Below, one piece after another: positions 6,929-17,819 of a stretch of 64,000 bases of DNA. The notes under the pieces were generated by a model. The model was not told the origin of the DNA. It did not search any database and saw only the letters and a program-made list of their open reading frames with translations. Origin of the DNA: an uncultured Clostridia bacterium (lineage in GTDB: Bacteria; Bacillota; Clostridia; TANB77; CAG-508); contig CAKPFO010000005.1 of NCBI GenBank assembly GCA_934153805.1, forward strand, positions 1-64,000. Direction: 5' to 3'. Numbering within the stretch: position 1 is the first letter of the stretch; each line of letters opens with the position of its first letter. Made by a program: the position numbers and the translations under genes.

Positions 6929-9900
6929 TTAATATTTATATGTTCCATCTTTATAAAAAGTAACTCCAAACAATTTAAGAACTTCTTTTTGTCTTTCCTC
7001 TTTATAATTACTCTTTATGTAGTTAACTACTAATTCTTTTTGATATTTATTTGATGGTTTACAATCTAGTGCATAAAGAATTAATTTTTGAGTATAAGAT
7101 GCTCCTTGTATGCTATTTATATAATCAAATCTTTTAGCACTTCCACTTCCTATTATAGATTTTCCATTTTCTGAGCCATCATCTTTTTTATCTGCATTGA
7201 ACTTTTCATTGTTTTCTGCTAATTTATATTTTAAATATTTATCAATGTTTAATCCGTCTTCTTTATCTTTAAAAAGGTCTTTTACAATAGAATATTTTTT
7301 ATCTGTATCAGACAATATATAATTTTCATACAATGTTTGTTTTTCCTTATTACTATAATTTGAACTAGATAAAACTTCTAATTTTTCTTTATCTTTTTTT
7401 AAATCTTTTGTTTTAAATTTATAATCATAATAAGATTTTGCACTTACACTATTTAATGTTTCTCTTTTCTTTTTATATTCTTTTGAGTCAATTCCTAATA
7501 CTTCGTATTTAGCTTTAGAATAAGAATCACTTACTATTTCATTAATTGTATTAGCTTTCTGTTCATTATTTAATTTCTTATACTCACTATCTTTCATTAG
7601 TGAACTTAGTGAGCTTTCTACATATTTTCCTGAAATAGTTTGAAATCTATTTCTTTCCTCTGCATTCATAACGATTTTTTTACCTTTATTGTCTATATAA
7701 TAAGGTGCTGTTCTAGGAAATATAGTCTTATCTCCTACATCTTTATAAATATTATATATTTCTTGACCTACTTCACTTAATTTACCTTTATTTACATTGG
7801 ATGGATTAAACATTACATTCCATAAACTATTATCTCCTCCATATTTTTGTATTTGATTTCCTAAAGTATCTACAGAAGCAGGTAATGTTTTACTTAATCC
7901 TGGTATTTTTGCTTTAAAAGAATTAACTGCACTTTCTATTGGTTTATCATATTCAAAAGTTGTCCTTTGAGTTCCGTCTATCATATCTGATATTTGTTTG
8001 CTAAATGTTGGAATAGCTCTTGCTGGTAAATTTAAAACTTGATTAATTATACCTGAAAAAAATCCATCATTATCATTTAATACTTCATTTATAGATTGCA
8101 AGAAAGACTGTTCTAATAAAACACTTCCAGCTGTATCCATATTCCCAACAATTCCTTCTAATAAAGCCTTATTTTTATCTTCGGAATTAACAATATTAGT
8201 CATTATAGATAGATGGGCTGATACAGGTTGAGCCCAATCATAAGTAAATGTTTTATCTCCTATTTTTATTGAATAACTACTTATTCCAAGAGAATTTTTC
8301 ATAAAATTTTTGACGTCTTTATCTTTATCAGGTTCTCCTGTTGCAATTCCAGCTTTTGCTAAAGCATATGCTACTACATATAAAAAACTACCTGCTGTTG
8401 CTTTTCCTAAATTTTGTACAAATTTATGCTGTAATTGTGCGGCATATTGTCCTGTTTTTAATGAATTTTTCAATTTTACACCTGATACTAATGTATTTAC
8501 TAAACCTGCTGGAGAATAATCTACTATAGCTTTAGTTAAATTAGCTGGAGTCTTTGCAAAAGGTATTAGTATATCCCCAAGTCCATAGCTTAATCCTTTC
8601 TTTTTCCCAACTTTTCCATTCAAAGCATTTCTTATACTTAAAACTGTTTGAGTATAAGCATTATTATCTTGCCAAGTTCTTTGAAGAGCTTCTGTAGTTG
8701 CTATATCTATCATTTCTTGTGTAGGTGTTGTAGCATTATTTAGAGCTAATTGATTATTAATAGAATTAGTAAAAGTAGCTTCGTAAAAACCTCTATCTCC
8801 CACATCTAATGCAAAAGACAATAAACTATCTACTCTATTTAAATTCTTACCTATTAAATTTTTATCACTAAAACTTTTACCCTCTCCTATTTCAAATCTA
8901 TTACCTTCAATGTTTCTTGTATTTACTCCGTTCTTAAAATCACTATATGACTCATATATACCTTTTCCGAAACCTTTAGAATAACTCTTTATGTTAAAGT
9001 TTCCAGTTGTCCTTACTCCTGTTTTTTTAGATATTAATTTATCTATTCCAGTAGAAACACTATCACTAAACATATTTACTGGCATAATAACTGCATTACC
9101 TAAAACATTTCTTACTTGTGTCTTTGGATTAAATAACATAGAAATTCTCATCCAAGTTTTAACCTTTTGCCCAACATTAGAAGGAAGTTTATCTGTTATT
9201 AATTTCTGTATTTTTGCAAGTTCTAATTTTTTATTATATCCATCTTCCATAGTTGAAACTTTTTGCATAGTCTCTTTTATAAATTCTGTATCTTGTGGAG
9301 TTAAATTAAAATCTTTTGCATTTTTATCAATCCAAGCTTTAGACTTACCATCTACTAACTTATTGTATGCCTCTGTTAATTCACTTTGAGCATAATAAAA
9401 CATACCTTCAGGAGTTAATCTTGAAAGTATATTATAAGCCTGTACTGTTTGACCTGCAGTTGTTCCTATATCTCTCATTTTCTTTGCTACTTCTACAGCA
9501 CTTTGATAATCTCCTGTATCTTGATATTGTTTTAAAAGTATCCAACCTTTTGCAACATCTTCAGCATTTGCTGATTTACTTTCTTTACAATACCATTTGT
9601 TTACTTCTTGTTGTCCATTTTCTTGTAAACTCTTATATGCTTTTTCTAATGTTTGCTCATTAGTTATTCCTTTATAGTATCTAATATTTTCTTCTTTTCC
9701 CATTTGTTGTCTTAAGTCTTCATTTAAAAATTTTGCATCTGTAACTATATTAGATAAGAAACTACTCTCTCTATTTCCTTTTACATACTTTTTTATTTTT
9801 AGTTTTGGAGTTGTACTCGCATCTTCCATAGTTAGATTTGATATTTCTGTTGGATTTAATGTTTTATCTTTTTGTTTTGTATACTCTCCAGTAGCTAAAG

Positions 9901-12118
9901 TATTATTTGTTTGTTGAGCTGTAGGCAATGAATTATTTTCTATTTTCGATGCAACGCTTTGTGTATTATTTTCCCCATTTTGCATAGAATAGTTAGTAGG
10001 TTTGACATTTTCATTTGAAAGTGTTATACTATTAGCAGTAGCATTACTATTAGTATTGTTACTACCAATATTAGATTCATTTGAATCCAAAAAGTTACTG
10101 ACTCTTGGCAATTGTAGCCTTGCCTCAGTAACTTTTTTTATTACACCTCTATCAATATCATACAATAAATTTCCATTTTTTATATTGTCTTGCATAAATT
10201 TATCATAATTATTTCTTCCATATGCACTTGTCATGACATTAGTATTAATAATAATGTCGTTTACCCTTCCTAAACCATCTATTTTTATGCTTGCAATTAT
10301 TGGTCTATCTTGTTTGTCTGCTAAATATGTAGTTAAAACAATACTATCATCCTTAGTATTAGACTTTACAACATCTAATGGATTATTTATTGCTTCTGGT
10401 AATTGTTTGACTATATCTTCCCCTAAATTGTGATAATTTGCACCTACATATTTACCACTTTCATTCATAATCGTATCTAAATGTTTTTGTGTCATTGTAA
10501 TTGGTAAATCTGGTAGTCCTATATCTTTTAATACTTGTGGAGTTTTTCCTAATACTAGCATATCTTTTTTAGGAAATGTTCCATTTTTAACTGCATCTAT
10601 TTGTTTTGAAAAATTGTTGCTATCCTTTTTTATTTGCATTGACAATTGATTTTGAGCCGTTTTATTTTCTTGCTGAATAATCTGCTGTGTTTGTATATTA
10701 TTAGTGCTATTTTCTTGTTTATTTGCATTATCTATTATGTCTTGTGCTTCTTGTAATCTTAATTGAGCTTCGTCTTCTTTTATATCTGTTTTTTCTTGCA
10801 TAAATACATTATTTGTAACTAACTCATTCATTTGTGCATATTTAGATTTTAATTCGCTAGTTAGTTCTGTATTACTTGGATTTTTCTTTAATTCTTTTTT
10901 GATGTCTTCTATGTCTTCGTTCAGTAATTCTGCTTGCGCTTTTACATCAGTTCTTAATCCTGCTTCATTTATTGCTTGAGCTAAATTAAGTTTGTCATTA
11001 TTTACTATTTGTCCGACTTCATATGCAGAACTTCCCATGCCCATTAGTGAAGCAGAAAGAAAAGCTATTCCAAATTGCTCTCCTACTTCTTCCCAGTTCC
11101 ATTTTTCACTAAATGTAGCACCTCTTCCATTGCTTACTTTGTCTATTGCTTTGTCAAACATTTTGTTTAAAGTATATGACGCAATTTCCTCTGAACCTTC
11201 AGCTAAACCTTGTACTCCTGTTCTTACAAGTAATTTTCCAAATCCTGATGAAATTCTGCTAGAGACTGCATTTGACAAACTTCTATCCCATGAACCAACT
11301 GGACCAAATAGACCACTTGCTCTTTCTACTGCTGTTTCTATTGCACCTTGTCCTAACCCTCTTATCCAAGCTTGCGTATTGGTTACTCCTTCTTTACTAT
11401 AAGATTCATTTAATCCTCCTGCAGAAGCAGTTGAAAACATTAGCCCTGTTCCTATTTTAGATGTTAACGGATTCATCTCAAAGGCCATTAACCCTGTAGA
11501 ATATCCCATACTAGCTAATGTTTCTTCACTTTTATCTCCTAAAACAGAATTAGGTCTTAAGTCTTTTTGAATATTATCAAACAATTCCTTATTTCTATCT
11601 TCCATTGCCGTTTGTCTTATTCTATTAGCCCAATCTTTATTTCCAGCCCAGTCAACTATTTGTGCAGCAACATGAGTTCCAATATCAGATGCACCTTCTC
11701 CTATTCTTCCAATACCTTCAACAAAACTTGCTCCAGCATTAGCCAAAGTCGAACCTACTGTTTTTGAAACATCTCCAAATTGATATCCATCATCAAAAGC
11801 ATTTGACGACTTAACAAAACCGCTAGTATCTTTTATTGTTTGTTTTGATACTCCTATATTGCTTATAGTATTTTTATTTTGGTCTGTTTCTAAGTTATTC
11901 TGTCTGTAACCATATCTATTACTTGCTGTTGGTAAGCTTACTGTTTGAGGATTTTCTTTTGAAAAATTTGAATTTATATTATTTATTTGTTCTTTTATTT
12001 TAGATTTTCTTTTCTGTTCTTGTTCTTTTTGAATTTCCTCATTTTTCTTGTAATAATAGACATCCTCATATAATTCATCTTTCTCTAATTTATTTAATTT
12101 TGAATAATCAAATCCCAT
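6929..12118 (-). CDS. Giant internal virion / polyvalent protein with MuF-C-like domain
   Basis: A 1,729-aa protein, last gene of the late operon. It has a charged N-terminus, a glycine/alanine-rich hydrophobic region (about 120-370) of the kind that helps membrane passage, then a Gln/Asn-rich linker. About residues 500-660 resemble the phage MuF C-terminal domain (LGKTPQVLKDIGLPDLPITM, then VLTTYLADKQDRPI). A long helical large-polyvalent-protein region follows. Length and position match ejected proteins of short-tailed phages that enter the host with the DNA. Whether the MuF-C part is enzymatic cannot be said. Confidence 0.7.
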   Translation of the reverse strand: MGFDYSKLNKLEKDELYEDVYYYKKNEEIQKEQEQKRKSKIKEQINNINSNFSKENPQTVSLPTASNRYGYRQNNLETDQNKNTISNIGVSKQTIKDTSGFVKSSNAFDDGYQFGDVSKTVGSTLANAGASFVEGIGRIGEGASDIGTHVAAQIVDWAGNKDWANRIRQTAMEDRNKELFDNIQKDLRPNSVLGDKSEETLASMGYSTGLMAFEMNPLTSKIGTGLMFSTASAGGLNESYSKEGVTNTQAWIRGLGQGAIETAVERASGLFGPVGSWDRSLSNAVSSRISSGFGKLLVRTGVQGLAEGSEEIASYTLNKMFDKAIDKVSNGRGATFSEKWNWEEVGEQFGIAFLSASLMGMGSSAYEVGQIVNNDKLNLAQAINEAGLRTDVKAQAELLNEDIEDIKKELKKNPSNTELTSELKSKYAQMNELVTNNVFMQEKTDIKEDEAQLRLQEAQDIIDNANKQENSTNNIQTQQIIQQENKTAQNQLSMQIKKDSNNFSKQIDAVKNGTFPKKDMLVLGKTPQVLKDIGLPDLPITMTQKHLDTIMNESGKYVGANYHNLGEDIVKQLPEAINNPLDVVKSNTKDDSIVLTTYLADKQDRPIIASIKIDGLGRVNDIIINTNVMTSAYGRNNYDKFMQDNIKNGNLLYDIDRGVIKKVTEARLQLPRVSNFLDSNESNIGSNNTNSNATANSITLSNENVKPTNYSMQNGENNTQSVASKIENNSLPTAQQTNNTLATGEYTKQKDKTLNPTEISNLTMEDASTTPKLKIKKYVKGNRESSFLSNIVTDAKFLNEDLRQQMGKEENIRYYKGITNEQTLEKAYKSLQENGQQEVNKWYCKESKSANAEDVAKGWILLKQYQDTGDYQSAVEVAKKMRDIGTTAGQTVQAYNILSRLTPEGMFYYAQSELTEAYNKLVDGKSKAWIDKNAKDFNLTPQDTEFIKETMQKVSTMEDGYNKKLELAKIQKLITDKLPSNVGQKVKTWMRISMLFNPKTQVRNVLGNAVIMPVNMFSDSVSTGIDKLISKKTGVRTTGNFNIKSYSKGFGKGIYESYSDFKNGVNTRNIEGNRFEIGEGKSFSDKNLIGKNLNRVDSLLSFALDVGDRGFYEATFTNSINNQLALNNATTPTQEMIDIATTEALQRTWQDNNAYTQTVLSIRNALNGKVGKKKGLSYGLGDILIPFAKTPANLTKAIVDYSPAGLVNTLVSGVKLKNSLKTGQYAAQLQHKFVQNLGKATAGSFLYVVAYALAKAGIATGEPDKDKDVKNFMKNSLGISSYSIKIGDKTFTYDWAQPVSAHLSIMTNIVNSEDKNKALLEGIVGNMDTAGSVLLEQSFLQSINEVLNDNDGFFSGIINQVLNLPARAIPTFSKQISDMIDGTQRTTFEYDKPIESAVNSFKAKIPGLSKTLPASVDTLGNQIQKYGGDNSLWNVMFNPSNVNKGKLSEVGQEIYNIYKDVGDKTIFPRTAPYYIDNKGKKIVMNAEERNRFQTISGKYVESSLSSLMKDSEYKKLNNEQKANTINEIVSDSYSKAKYEVLGIDSKEYKKKRETLNSVSAKSYYDYKFKTKDLKKDKEKLEVLSSSNYSNKEKQTLYENYILSDTDKKYSIVKDLFKDKEDGLNIDKYLKYKLAENNEKFNADKKDDGSENGKSIIGSGSAKRFDYINSIQGASYTQKLILYALDCKPSNKYQKELVVNYIKSNYKEERQKEVLKLFGVTFYKDGTYKY

Positions 12119-12128
12119 TTTATCTCCT

Positions 12129-13208
12129 CTAATCTAAATCTAAATATTTTCTTAAGTCTACTCCTAGATTATTACCCCAATTTAATATTTGTTCATTTGT
12201 TGCGTCTGGAGTTATTTGTAAGGTAGCATATCGACCTGCTGGTGTTTTTACAGCTATTACATCATTAGCTAATTTTGTAACTGTATAACCACTATTGTCT
12301 GTAAAGTCCCCTGTACCTGTTGTCGTTTTCTTTGAAGATGATGAACTACCCGAGCTACTAGCTTTTTTTTTAGCAAGTGCAAATTCTTGTCTCCATTGGT
12401 CATCTTCTACTGCATCTCTTTCCTTCTGATAATTAAAGTTTCTATCGCTTATTAATTTGTTGTAATCGTAATTTGCAAAATTCATATAATTGTTTAGTGC
12501 ATCTTGATATTTTTGATAAGCTAATTCATTTCCGTATTTTTGTAATTCCAATTTAGCATTTTCTACATCAGCTAGCAATTCACTTTCTTTTATTGAATAT
12601 TGTAAATTAGACTCATTTAATTGCTTATTTATATCATTTATTGAATTATCTCTATTTGTTTGCAATGTAGCGAGATTGTTTCCATATGCATTTTCTACAT
12701 TAGCATATGCACTCCCTACTAATCCACTTGTGTTTAAACCTGCTTGTGATAACTGTTGTTCTACACTTTTCTTTCCTAACATAGAATTTATATAAGCTTG
12801 TCTTGCATTATCATTATATGTTTGCATTACATTATCCTTTTGTGAATTGATTTGATTAGCTGACAATTCTTTTTTTTGTTGAAGAGCTTGTTTTTGTTGT
12901 TCTGCTATTTTTTCATACTGAGCAAGTAATGCTTGGGTATCATTTCCAGTATTTGCAGTTGCATTTTTAGCATATTCTTCTGCTAATTGTTGAGTTGTTT
13001 GAGTAGGTGTAGTATTAGTCTGTTGTACTGGAGCTGTTGTCTGTGTTGCTTGAGCAGTTTGACCTGGTAAATTTAAACTTTTTCCTGCATAAATTCTATT
13101 AGCATTTGTTATATATGGGTTCAACCCCATTAATGTATTTACATCTGTATTATATCTTTTAGCAATACCACTTAATGTATCTCCACTTTGTATTGTGTAT
13201 GTTGACAT
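12129..13208 (-). CDS. LysM-domain coiled-coil virion protein
   Basis: A 359-aa protein. Residues 1-49 are a LysM peptidoglycan-binding domain (YTIQSGDTLSGIAKRYNT), followed by a Thr/Gln-rich linker, a long Gln/Asn-rich coiled coil (80-290), a Ser-rich stretch and a small C-terminal domain. It lies between the lysin and the ejected protein and is probably a tail or internal virion protein that contacts the cell wall. GGAGGG precedes the ATG. Confidence 0.7.
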   Translation of the reverse strand: MSTYTIQSGDTLSGIAKRYNTDVNTLMGLNPYITNANRIYAGKSLNLPGQTAQATQTTAPVQQTNTTPTQTTQQLAEEYAKNATANTGNDTQALLAQYEKIAEQQKQALQQKKELSANQINSQKDNVMQTYNDNARQAYINSMLGKKSVEQQLSQAGLNTSGLVGSAYANVENAYGNNLATLQTNRDNSINDINKQLNESNLQYSIKESELLADVENAKLELQKYGNELAYQKYQDALNNYMNFANYDYNKLISDRNFNYQKERDAVEDDQWRQEFALAKKKASSSGSSSSSKKTTTGTGDFTDNSGYTVTKLANDVIAVKTPAGRYATLQITPDATNEQILNWGNNLGVDLRKYLDLD

Positions 13209-13233
13209 ATTTTCCCTCCTATAAAAAATTAAA

Positions 13234-13251
13234 GGCAGATTTTACTCTGCC
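13234..13251 (-). terminator. Terminator after amidase gene region
   Basis: GGCAGA pairs with TCTGCC and is followed by a TTTAATTTTTT run on the minus strand, between amidase and LysM gene. Confidence 0.65.
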
Positions 13252-13257
13252 CTTTTA

Positions 13258-14010
13258 TTATCTTAATTTTCTATTTACTATACTTTGAATAGCATTATAA
13301 TCATATCCTGCTACAGCTAATTTTTCTTTTCTTGATGGATTGTTCCCCCATTTCCCTGCGATTACTTCGTCTGCTATTTCTTCGTTTGATTTTTTATTTG
13401 AAGTTTCTTTCTTACCTAGTAAAATTTCATTTACTTTAGCTTGCACTTCATTATATAGAGAACCTAAAGCTTGTTTTCTTGCTTCTCCTACGCCATATTT
13501 TCCTGCTATAACTTCATTCGCTAAATCTACTATTGATTTTGTTGTTTGAGGTTCTTTATCTTCAATATTTTCAACTGCGTTAACGATTTCACTTAACGGG
13601 AAATTCGTTCCAGGACAACTTGTAGCTAAAATTTCTCTATGACCTCTTATCCATTTTATATTATGTCTTGATTTAATGTCTTTTATTAAATCAATTATAG
13701 CTTGTTTTTGTACCTCTGACATTGATTCTTCATTAAAGTTACCTTCTGCACAAATTCCTATACTTGTACTATTTACACTAGGACAATGAGCTCCTGCCAT
13801 ATTCTCTGGTCTTCCTCTATATACAGAACCATCTTTTCTTACATAGTAGTGATATCCTATGCCTGCCCAGCCTTTATTTTTATGATAATTGTGTATCGTT
13901 TCAACACTTTGTAGTACAGTTACTCCACTATTATGAAGAACAATTCCTTCAACTTCTTGCATTTTATTATAATTACTATTAAATTGTAAATTTGTTTCTA
14001 TTATATTCAT
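13258..14010 (-). CDS. Endolysin: N-acetylmuramoyl-L-alanine amidase with two CW_7 repeats
   Basis: A 250-aa protein. Residues 1-150 are an amidase_2/PGRP fold with zinc-ligand candidates His in VLHNSG, His in RGHREIL and Cys in SCPGTNFP. The C-terminus carries two Cpl-7-type (CW_7) wall-binding repeats (EVIAGKYG and EVIAGKWG). It cleaves the bond between muramic acid and L-Ala for host lysis. It directly follows the holin gene. Confidence 0.92.
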   Translation of the reverse strand: MNIIETNLQFNSNYNKMQEVEGIVLHNSGVTVLQSVETIHNYHKNKGWAGIGYHYYVRKDGSVYRGRPENMAGAHCPSVNSTSIGICAEGNFNEESMSEVQKQAIIDLIKDIKSRHNIKWIRGHREILATSCPGTNFPLSEIVNAVENIEDKEPQTTKSIVDLANEVIAGKYGVGEARKQALGSLYNEVQAKVNEILLGKKETSNKKSNEEIADEVIAGKWGNNPSRKEKLAVAGYDYNAIQSIVNRKLR

Positions 14011-14211
14011 TTATTTATCCTCCTTATTATAGTTATAATTTGAAATACCTAAACAAGTACCTAAAAATGCGTTAAATGCTGTCGCGATTGTTAGCACAAT
14101 TTTTGTATAAGGTATATTGCATGTATTTCCTATTACTCCGTAAAAAGTTATTAATGCTGGTAAAAATATTAATGTTATCCATTTTAATATATCATACATT
14201 TTATTTGACAT
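14011..14211 (-). CDS. Holin, Dp-1 type
   Basis: A 66-aa protein with two membrane helices (LKWITLIFLPALITFYGVIG and a second after PYTKIV), a short charged tail, and the PALITFYGVIGN pattern of Dp-1-like holins. It forms the membrane lesion that releases the endolysin encoded next. ATG at 14211 is chosen for its spacing to AAGGAAG. Confidence 0.8.
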   Translation of the reverse strand: MSNKMYDILKWITLIFLPALITFYGVIGNTCNIPYTKIVLTIATAFNAFLGTCLGISNYNYNKEDK

Positions 14212-14216
14212 ATCTA

Positions 14217-14549
14217 TCACTTCCTTTCCTTTAAAATAATTAAATCTTCATGTATCTCTTGAAAACCTTTAATTGCTCTTTCATCATGCTGTTTAAATTC
14301 ACTATTTGTATTATCCATGCTCGTTTTTAACAGATTTAAACTTTCTGCTATATTTCTGTTAGATGCTGATAGCTCACTTAACAATTTATTGTTAGCTTCC
14401 TTTTCTTCTTTTCTCTCTTGTCTTGCTTGCTCTTCTTTCTCTTTTCTATCTTTTCTGTCATAAAAAAGAAACACAATAAAAAGAACTGCCATTACAACAG
14501 TTCCTCCATTATTTAGCAATATATCTATAACATTATTTGTTTCTTCCAT
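14217..14549 (-). CDS. Membrane-anchored coiled-coil protein, second lysis-cassette protein
   Basis: A 110-aa protein with one membrane helix (about 14-30) and then a charged coiled coil. BhlA/XhlA-like shape; probably a holin accessory or antiholin. It overlaps the preceding gene by one base and lies just ahead of the holin. Confidence 0.55.
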   Translation of the reverse strand: MEETNNVIDILLNNGGTVVMAVLFIVFLFYDRKDRKEKEEQARQERKEEKEANNKLLSELSASNRNIAESLNLLKTSMDNTNSEFKQHDERAIKGFQEIHEDLIILKERK

Positions 14550-14890
14550 TAAATATCCTCCGCCTCTTTATATGTTTCTGTAATCTTTAAATATTCATAC
14601 GCACTTTCTATTGTCATATTTTCATCATAAGGTATATTAATATAATCTGTATCTATGAATACGTTTATTCCATTATTTAAAAGCTCTTGTTCTTCTTCTG
14701 TAAGTTCTTCATTATTAGCAGATTTTTTTTGTACTAATTGATATTGTTGTTCTTTATTTCTTTGAGCTTCATTAGTATAAGAACTTACTTCTATTGTATT
14801 AACTATATTAGTTATTTTATTTAAACTTGTTATTCTATGATAATTTAGAACAACTCCATTTTCTAATTCTATTTGTTTTTGTAATGCCAT
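14549..14890 (-). CDS. Phage protein downstream of tail fibre, 113 aa
   Basis: A small acidic protein (MALQKQIELENGVVLNYHRI start) of a type common just after tail-fibre genes in Gram-positive phages; possibly a fibre assembly or baseplate-accessory protein. Precise function not known. Confidence 0.5.
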   Translation of the reverse strand: MALQKQIELENGVVLNYHRITSLNKITNIVNTIEVSSYTNEAQRNKEQQYQLVQKKSANNEELTEEEQELLNNGINVFIDTDYINIPYDENMTIESAYEYLKITETYKEAEDI

Positions 14891-14903
14891 AATAATCCCC
14901 TTT

Positions 14904-16848
14904 CTATCTGTAACCTAGAACTTTATATACTTTGAATGTTGTTGAATGATTAGCATTTAGATAATATACTCCTGTATATCCTCTAGTTATTGATTTTCCT
15001 GAAAGTTTTAATTGAAGAAAATTAATATATAAAGTATCAGAACACTGCGATATTGTCGCCCAACATTCGCTGTCAGAAGCTCTGGTTTTAATTGTTCCAA
15101 GGTCAGTATATATTTCTAAATAATCAAAATTGTTTTTACTTTTAGTTAAAGTAATTGTTCCTGTTGCACCAGACGAATTATCGTATAAAGTTTCATATGT
15201 AGGAATTTGCCCCCAATCAGACCAATTGTTTGTGTTGTCTCTTAAACTTCTATAAAAAATTTTCCCTCTTTGAGAAGTTCCCGTCCAACCTAAACATAGT
15301 TGAGACCCACCATTCCCATTTACATTTAAAATATTTCCAAATTGTGAAGGATAGCCATTATTATAAGCTGTTTGCATTGTAATTCCGCTGTCCAGCATTA
15401 TTTCTTCCAGTCTCAGCAGTAATGTTTCCTCTATTTGCTGTACGGCTTGCTATATCTGCTGTTCCTTCTAAGCCTCCTATAAATTTATTAGATTTTAACC
15501 TTCCATTAACATTAATGGTGTTCTTTCCTATGTCTATAATAGGAAGTCCTTGAGTTACTATCTTTATATTGCTTTCAGTCATTAGCTTGTCTGCTACTAC
15601 AAATTCAAACTCATATTCTTGTTGAAAATCAAAGTCTGTTCCTAATGTTGCGGTATATGTAAAACTATTTTGATTTATAGTTGTAGTTACTGTATTGTAA
15701 TTGTTCCATGTTCCGCCAGCTAGTCTATATCGCCATTTTAATGTCAATGTATTAGTTTCTTTCCCAAAGGAATTATTAAAATAGTTTCCCTTTACTGTTG
15801 CATTTATTGTATTTGATGTCGTTGAAGTTCTAGCAAGTGTTATTTCTGTAAATGCTAATTTTATATATTCTATAAGTGTTTTATTTATAATTATATTAGT
15901 CGATAAGTTTCTACTATCTATCGTGGAAATAGTAAAATTTCCACTTTCTATTGAATTTAATGTAGCTGTTGCAGATGTACTTGATTTTCCATCTCCACAT
16001 ACTACCTTTTGGCTTTTAATTGTTGCATTATTTTTAGCAGTAGCTGTAATCACTACTTTTGCATTAGAAAAATACTTAACTAATTTGTTTTTGTCTCCAG
16101 TTAATGCAATTGTTGTCGCATTTGTATCTTCTACTGTTGCAGATACTGTCGGATTACTGTTGATTACAAATGCATTAAATGTACATGTCTTTGTTCCAAT
16201 TAAAGTATCTCCGTTATAAGTTTCGCAACTGATTGTTCCTTGACCAATTGTTGTATTTGGAATTTGAGAATAAAAAGAAGTTGGAATTGACCAACCTATA
16301 CTTGTATCGCTTGTTTTATTCGTTATTGTTCCATTTAAACTACCAAAAGAGTACTTTAAAGTATGTGTAAAACTTGAACTTGCTCTATTAATATTAATTG
16401 TTGTTGAACTTCCTATATTTCCATCTGCGCAGGTTACACTAGATGCACGAGGTATTGTTGTTAATGTCATTGTTCCATTTGCACTACCACTATAAGGTCC
16501 CCATCCATTACCTTGTGCTAAATCTGGTGAGTTTGCACTTACACTTACATTTTTGCTTCCATCCGCGTTATGCGTAACTGTTTTACTTGCTGAACCCAAA
16601 GTAACAGTATTATATCCACCTAATTTATAAGCTCCTGTAGTTATAGTATATTCTGTACCATCTATAGTTATCGTATGTGTGGCACTAACACTTCTTGATG
16701 CCAACGTTCCACTATAATTTGTATATATCTTTAATGTTGCTGTAACTACAGAAGTGTTATTCGCTACGTCAACATTACTTTCAGTTACATCTATATAATA
16801 TTTATAGTACGATGCTTTATTACTTACACTTCCTACAAATTCTGCCAT
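14904..16848 (-). CDS. Tail fibre/spike protein, joined by +1 shift at CGG
   Basis: The upstream frame (495 codons) reads repetitive beta-rich DUF859-like sequence and stops at 15361 soon after a CGG codon (15385-15387, context CAG CGG AAT). Skipping one base there gives Gly-Ile-Thr-Met and continues without break for another 160 residues to 14904, a C-terminal receptor-binding-like domain. The total length of 1,945 bases fits one extra base and a 647-aa protein. An internal ATG at 15398 has no ribosome binding site. Binds the host surface; the fusion is inferred from frame logic. Confidence 0.7.
15385..15387 (-). other. Candidate +1 recoding site CGG, tail fibre
   Basis: GGA CAG C|GGA ATT: the in-frame CGG would read Arg and lead to a stop eight codons later; the +1 frame reads Gly and is open. 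Confidence 0.65.
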
Positions 16849-16849
16849 T

Positions 16850-17818
16850 TTATCCTCCTATCCAGTGAATATGAGTTCTTTTTTCACTGCCAGTTGCTCC
16901 TTTTATTATTTTTAGAAATCCTAACTCTACCTCTCCTGTTGCTTTAAAGTTTTCTGTTTCTACTCCATCTTTATCGTATTTAGCTATTTGTTTTCCATAT
17001 GCATACATATATGTACCTGTGTTATTCATTGTAGTAGAAAACTCACTATCAGATTTACCAACAGTAACACCATTATCATTTATATCTACCGTTGTATTCT
17101 TTACTGTTTTTACTCCATTGTTATTAATTTCATCTATTTGTACCTGTAACCCTTTAGCTGTTGTAGTTACTGTAGTTTGTTGTTGCTTTATTAGTTCTAG
17201 GTCATCTTTAATTGTCTGGTTTTCTGCTTCTACTTGTTCAGCAGTCAAATAATTGTTGTTTAATCTTGTTGTAGTTTCAGTTACTTGAGCAGTAATTTGA
17301 CCTAGATTAGTTGAAATATCAACTGTTCTCTCTGTTACTTCATTTATACTATTGTCTATTTCTTCTTTTACTCCGTCTACATATTCGATAGTGCTATAAG
17401 ATACTTTTTTCTTCCAATCACTCTCTTCATAGCCTTTTCTTCCTACTGTAGTAACTAATATTTCGCCTTTTTTACCTTCTGGGTGGTCGTCATCAGATTG
17501 TAAAATCCACATATCACCAGCATTATAGTTCTCAGGTTTTGTTAAGTAAGTTTTATTTTTGCTTTCTGCTTCTTGTTTTGCTCCACTTTCAGTTGTCCAA
17601 TCACTATCTGTATATGTTCCTATTTGCCTGCTAGAGATACATGTATATATGATATTTCCATCTATCCATGTGTCTCCAGCGTTGTATGGTGGTTGTGGCT
17701 TACTTGAATAATGTTTGCTTATATTTTCAGGAATTTTTATATTAGATTGTGCTTCTTCTAGTTTTTTATTTAAATATCCAAGATTCACTAAATCTTCATC
17801 ATATTTTGGTTCTGACAT
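16850..17818 (-). CDS. Tail fibre/appendage protein with coiled coil
   Basis: A 322-aa protein. The middle has two carbohydrate-binding-like repeats (PPYNAGDTWI and NYNAGDMWIL), followed by long Thr/Glu heptad coiled coil. It lies between nozzle and fibre genes and probably links fibre to tail. ATG at 17818 has AAAGGAG upstream and sits two bases past the previous stop. Confidence 0.6.
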   Translation of the reverse strand: MSEPKYDEDLVNLGYLNKKLEEAQSNIKIPENISKHYSSKPQPPYNAGDTWIDGNIIYTCISSRQIGTYTDSDWTTESGAKQEAESKNKTYLTKPENYNAGDMWILQSDDDHPEGKKGEILVTTVGRKGYEESDWKKKVSYSTIEYVDGVKEEIDNSINEVTERTVDISTNLGQITAQVTETTTRLNNNYLTAEQVEAENQTIKDDLELIKQQQTTVTTTAKGLQVQIDEINNNGVKTVKNTTVDINDNGVTVGKSDSEFSTTMNNTGTYMYAYGKQIAKYDKDGVETENFKATGEVELGFLKIIKGATGSEKRTHIHWIGG

Positions 17819-17819
17819 A

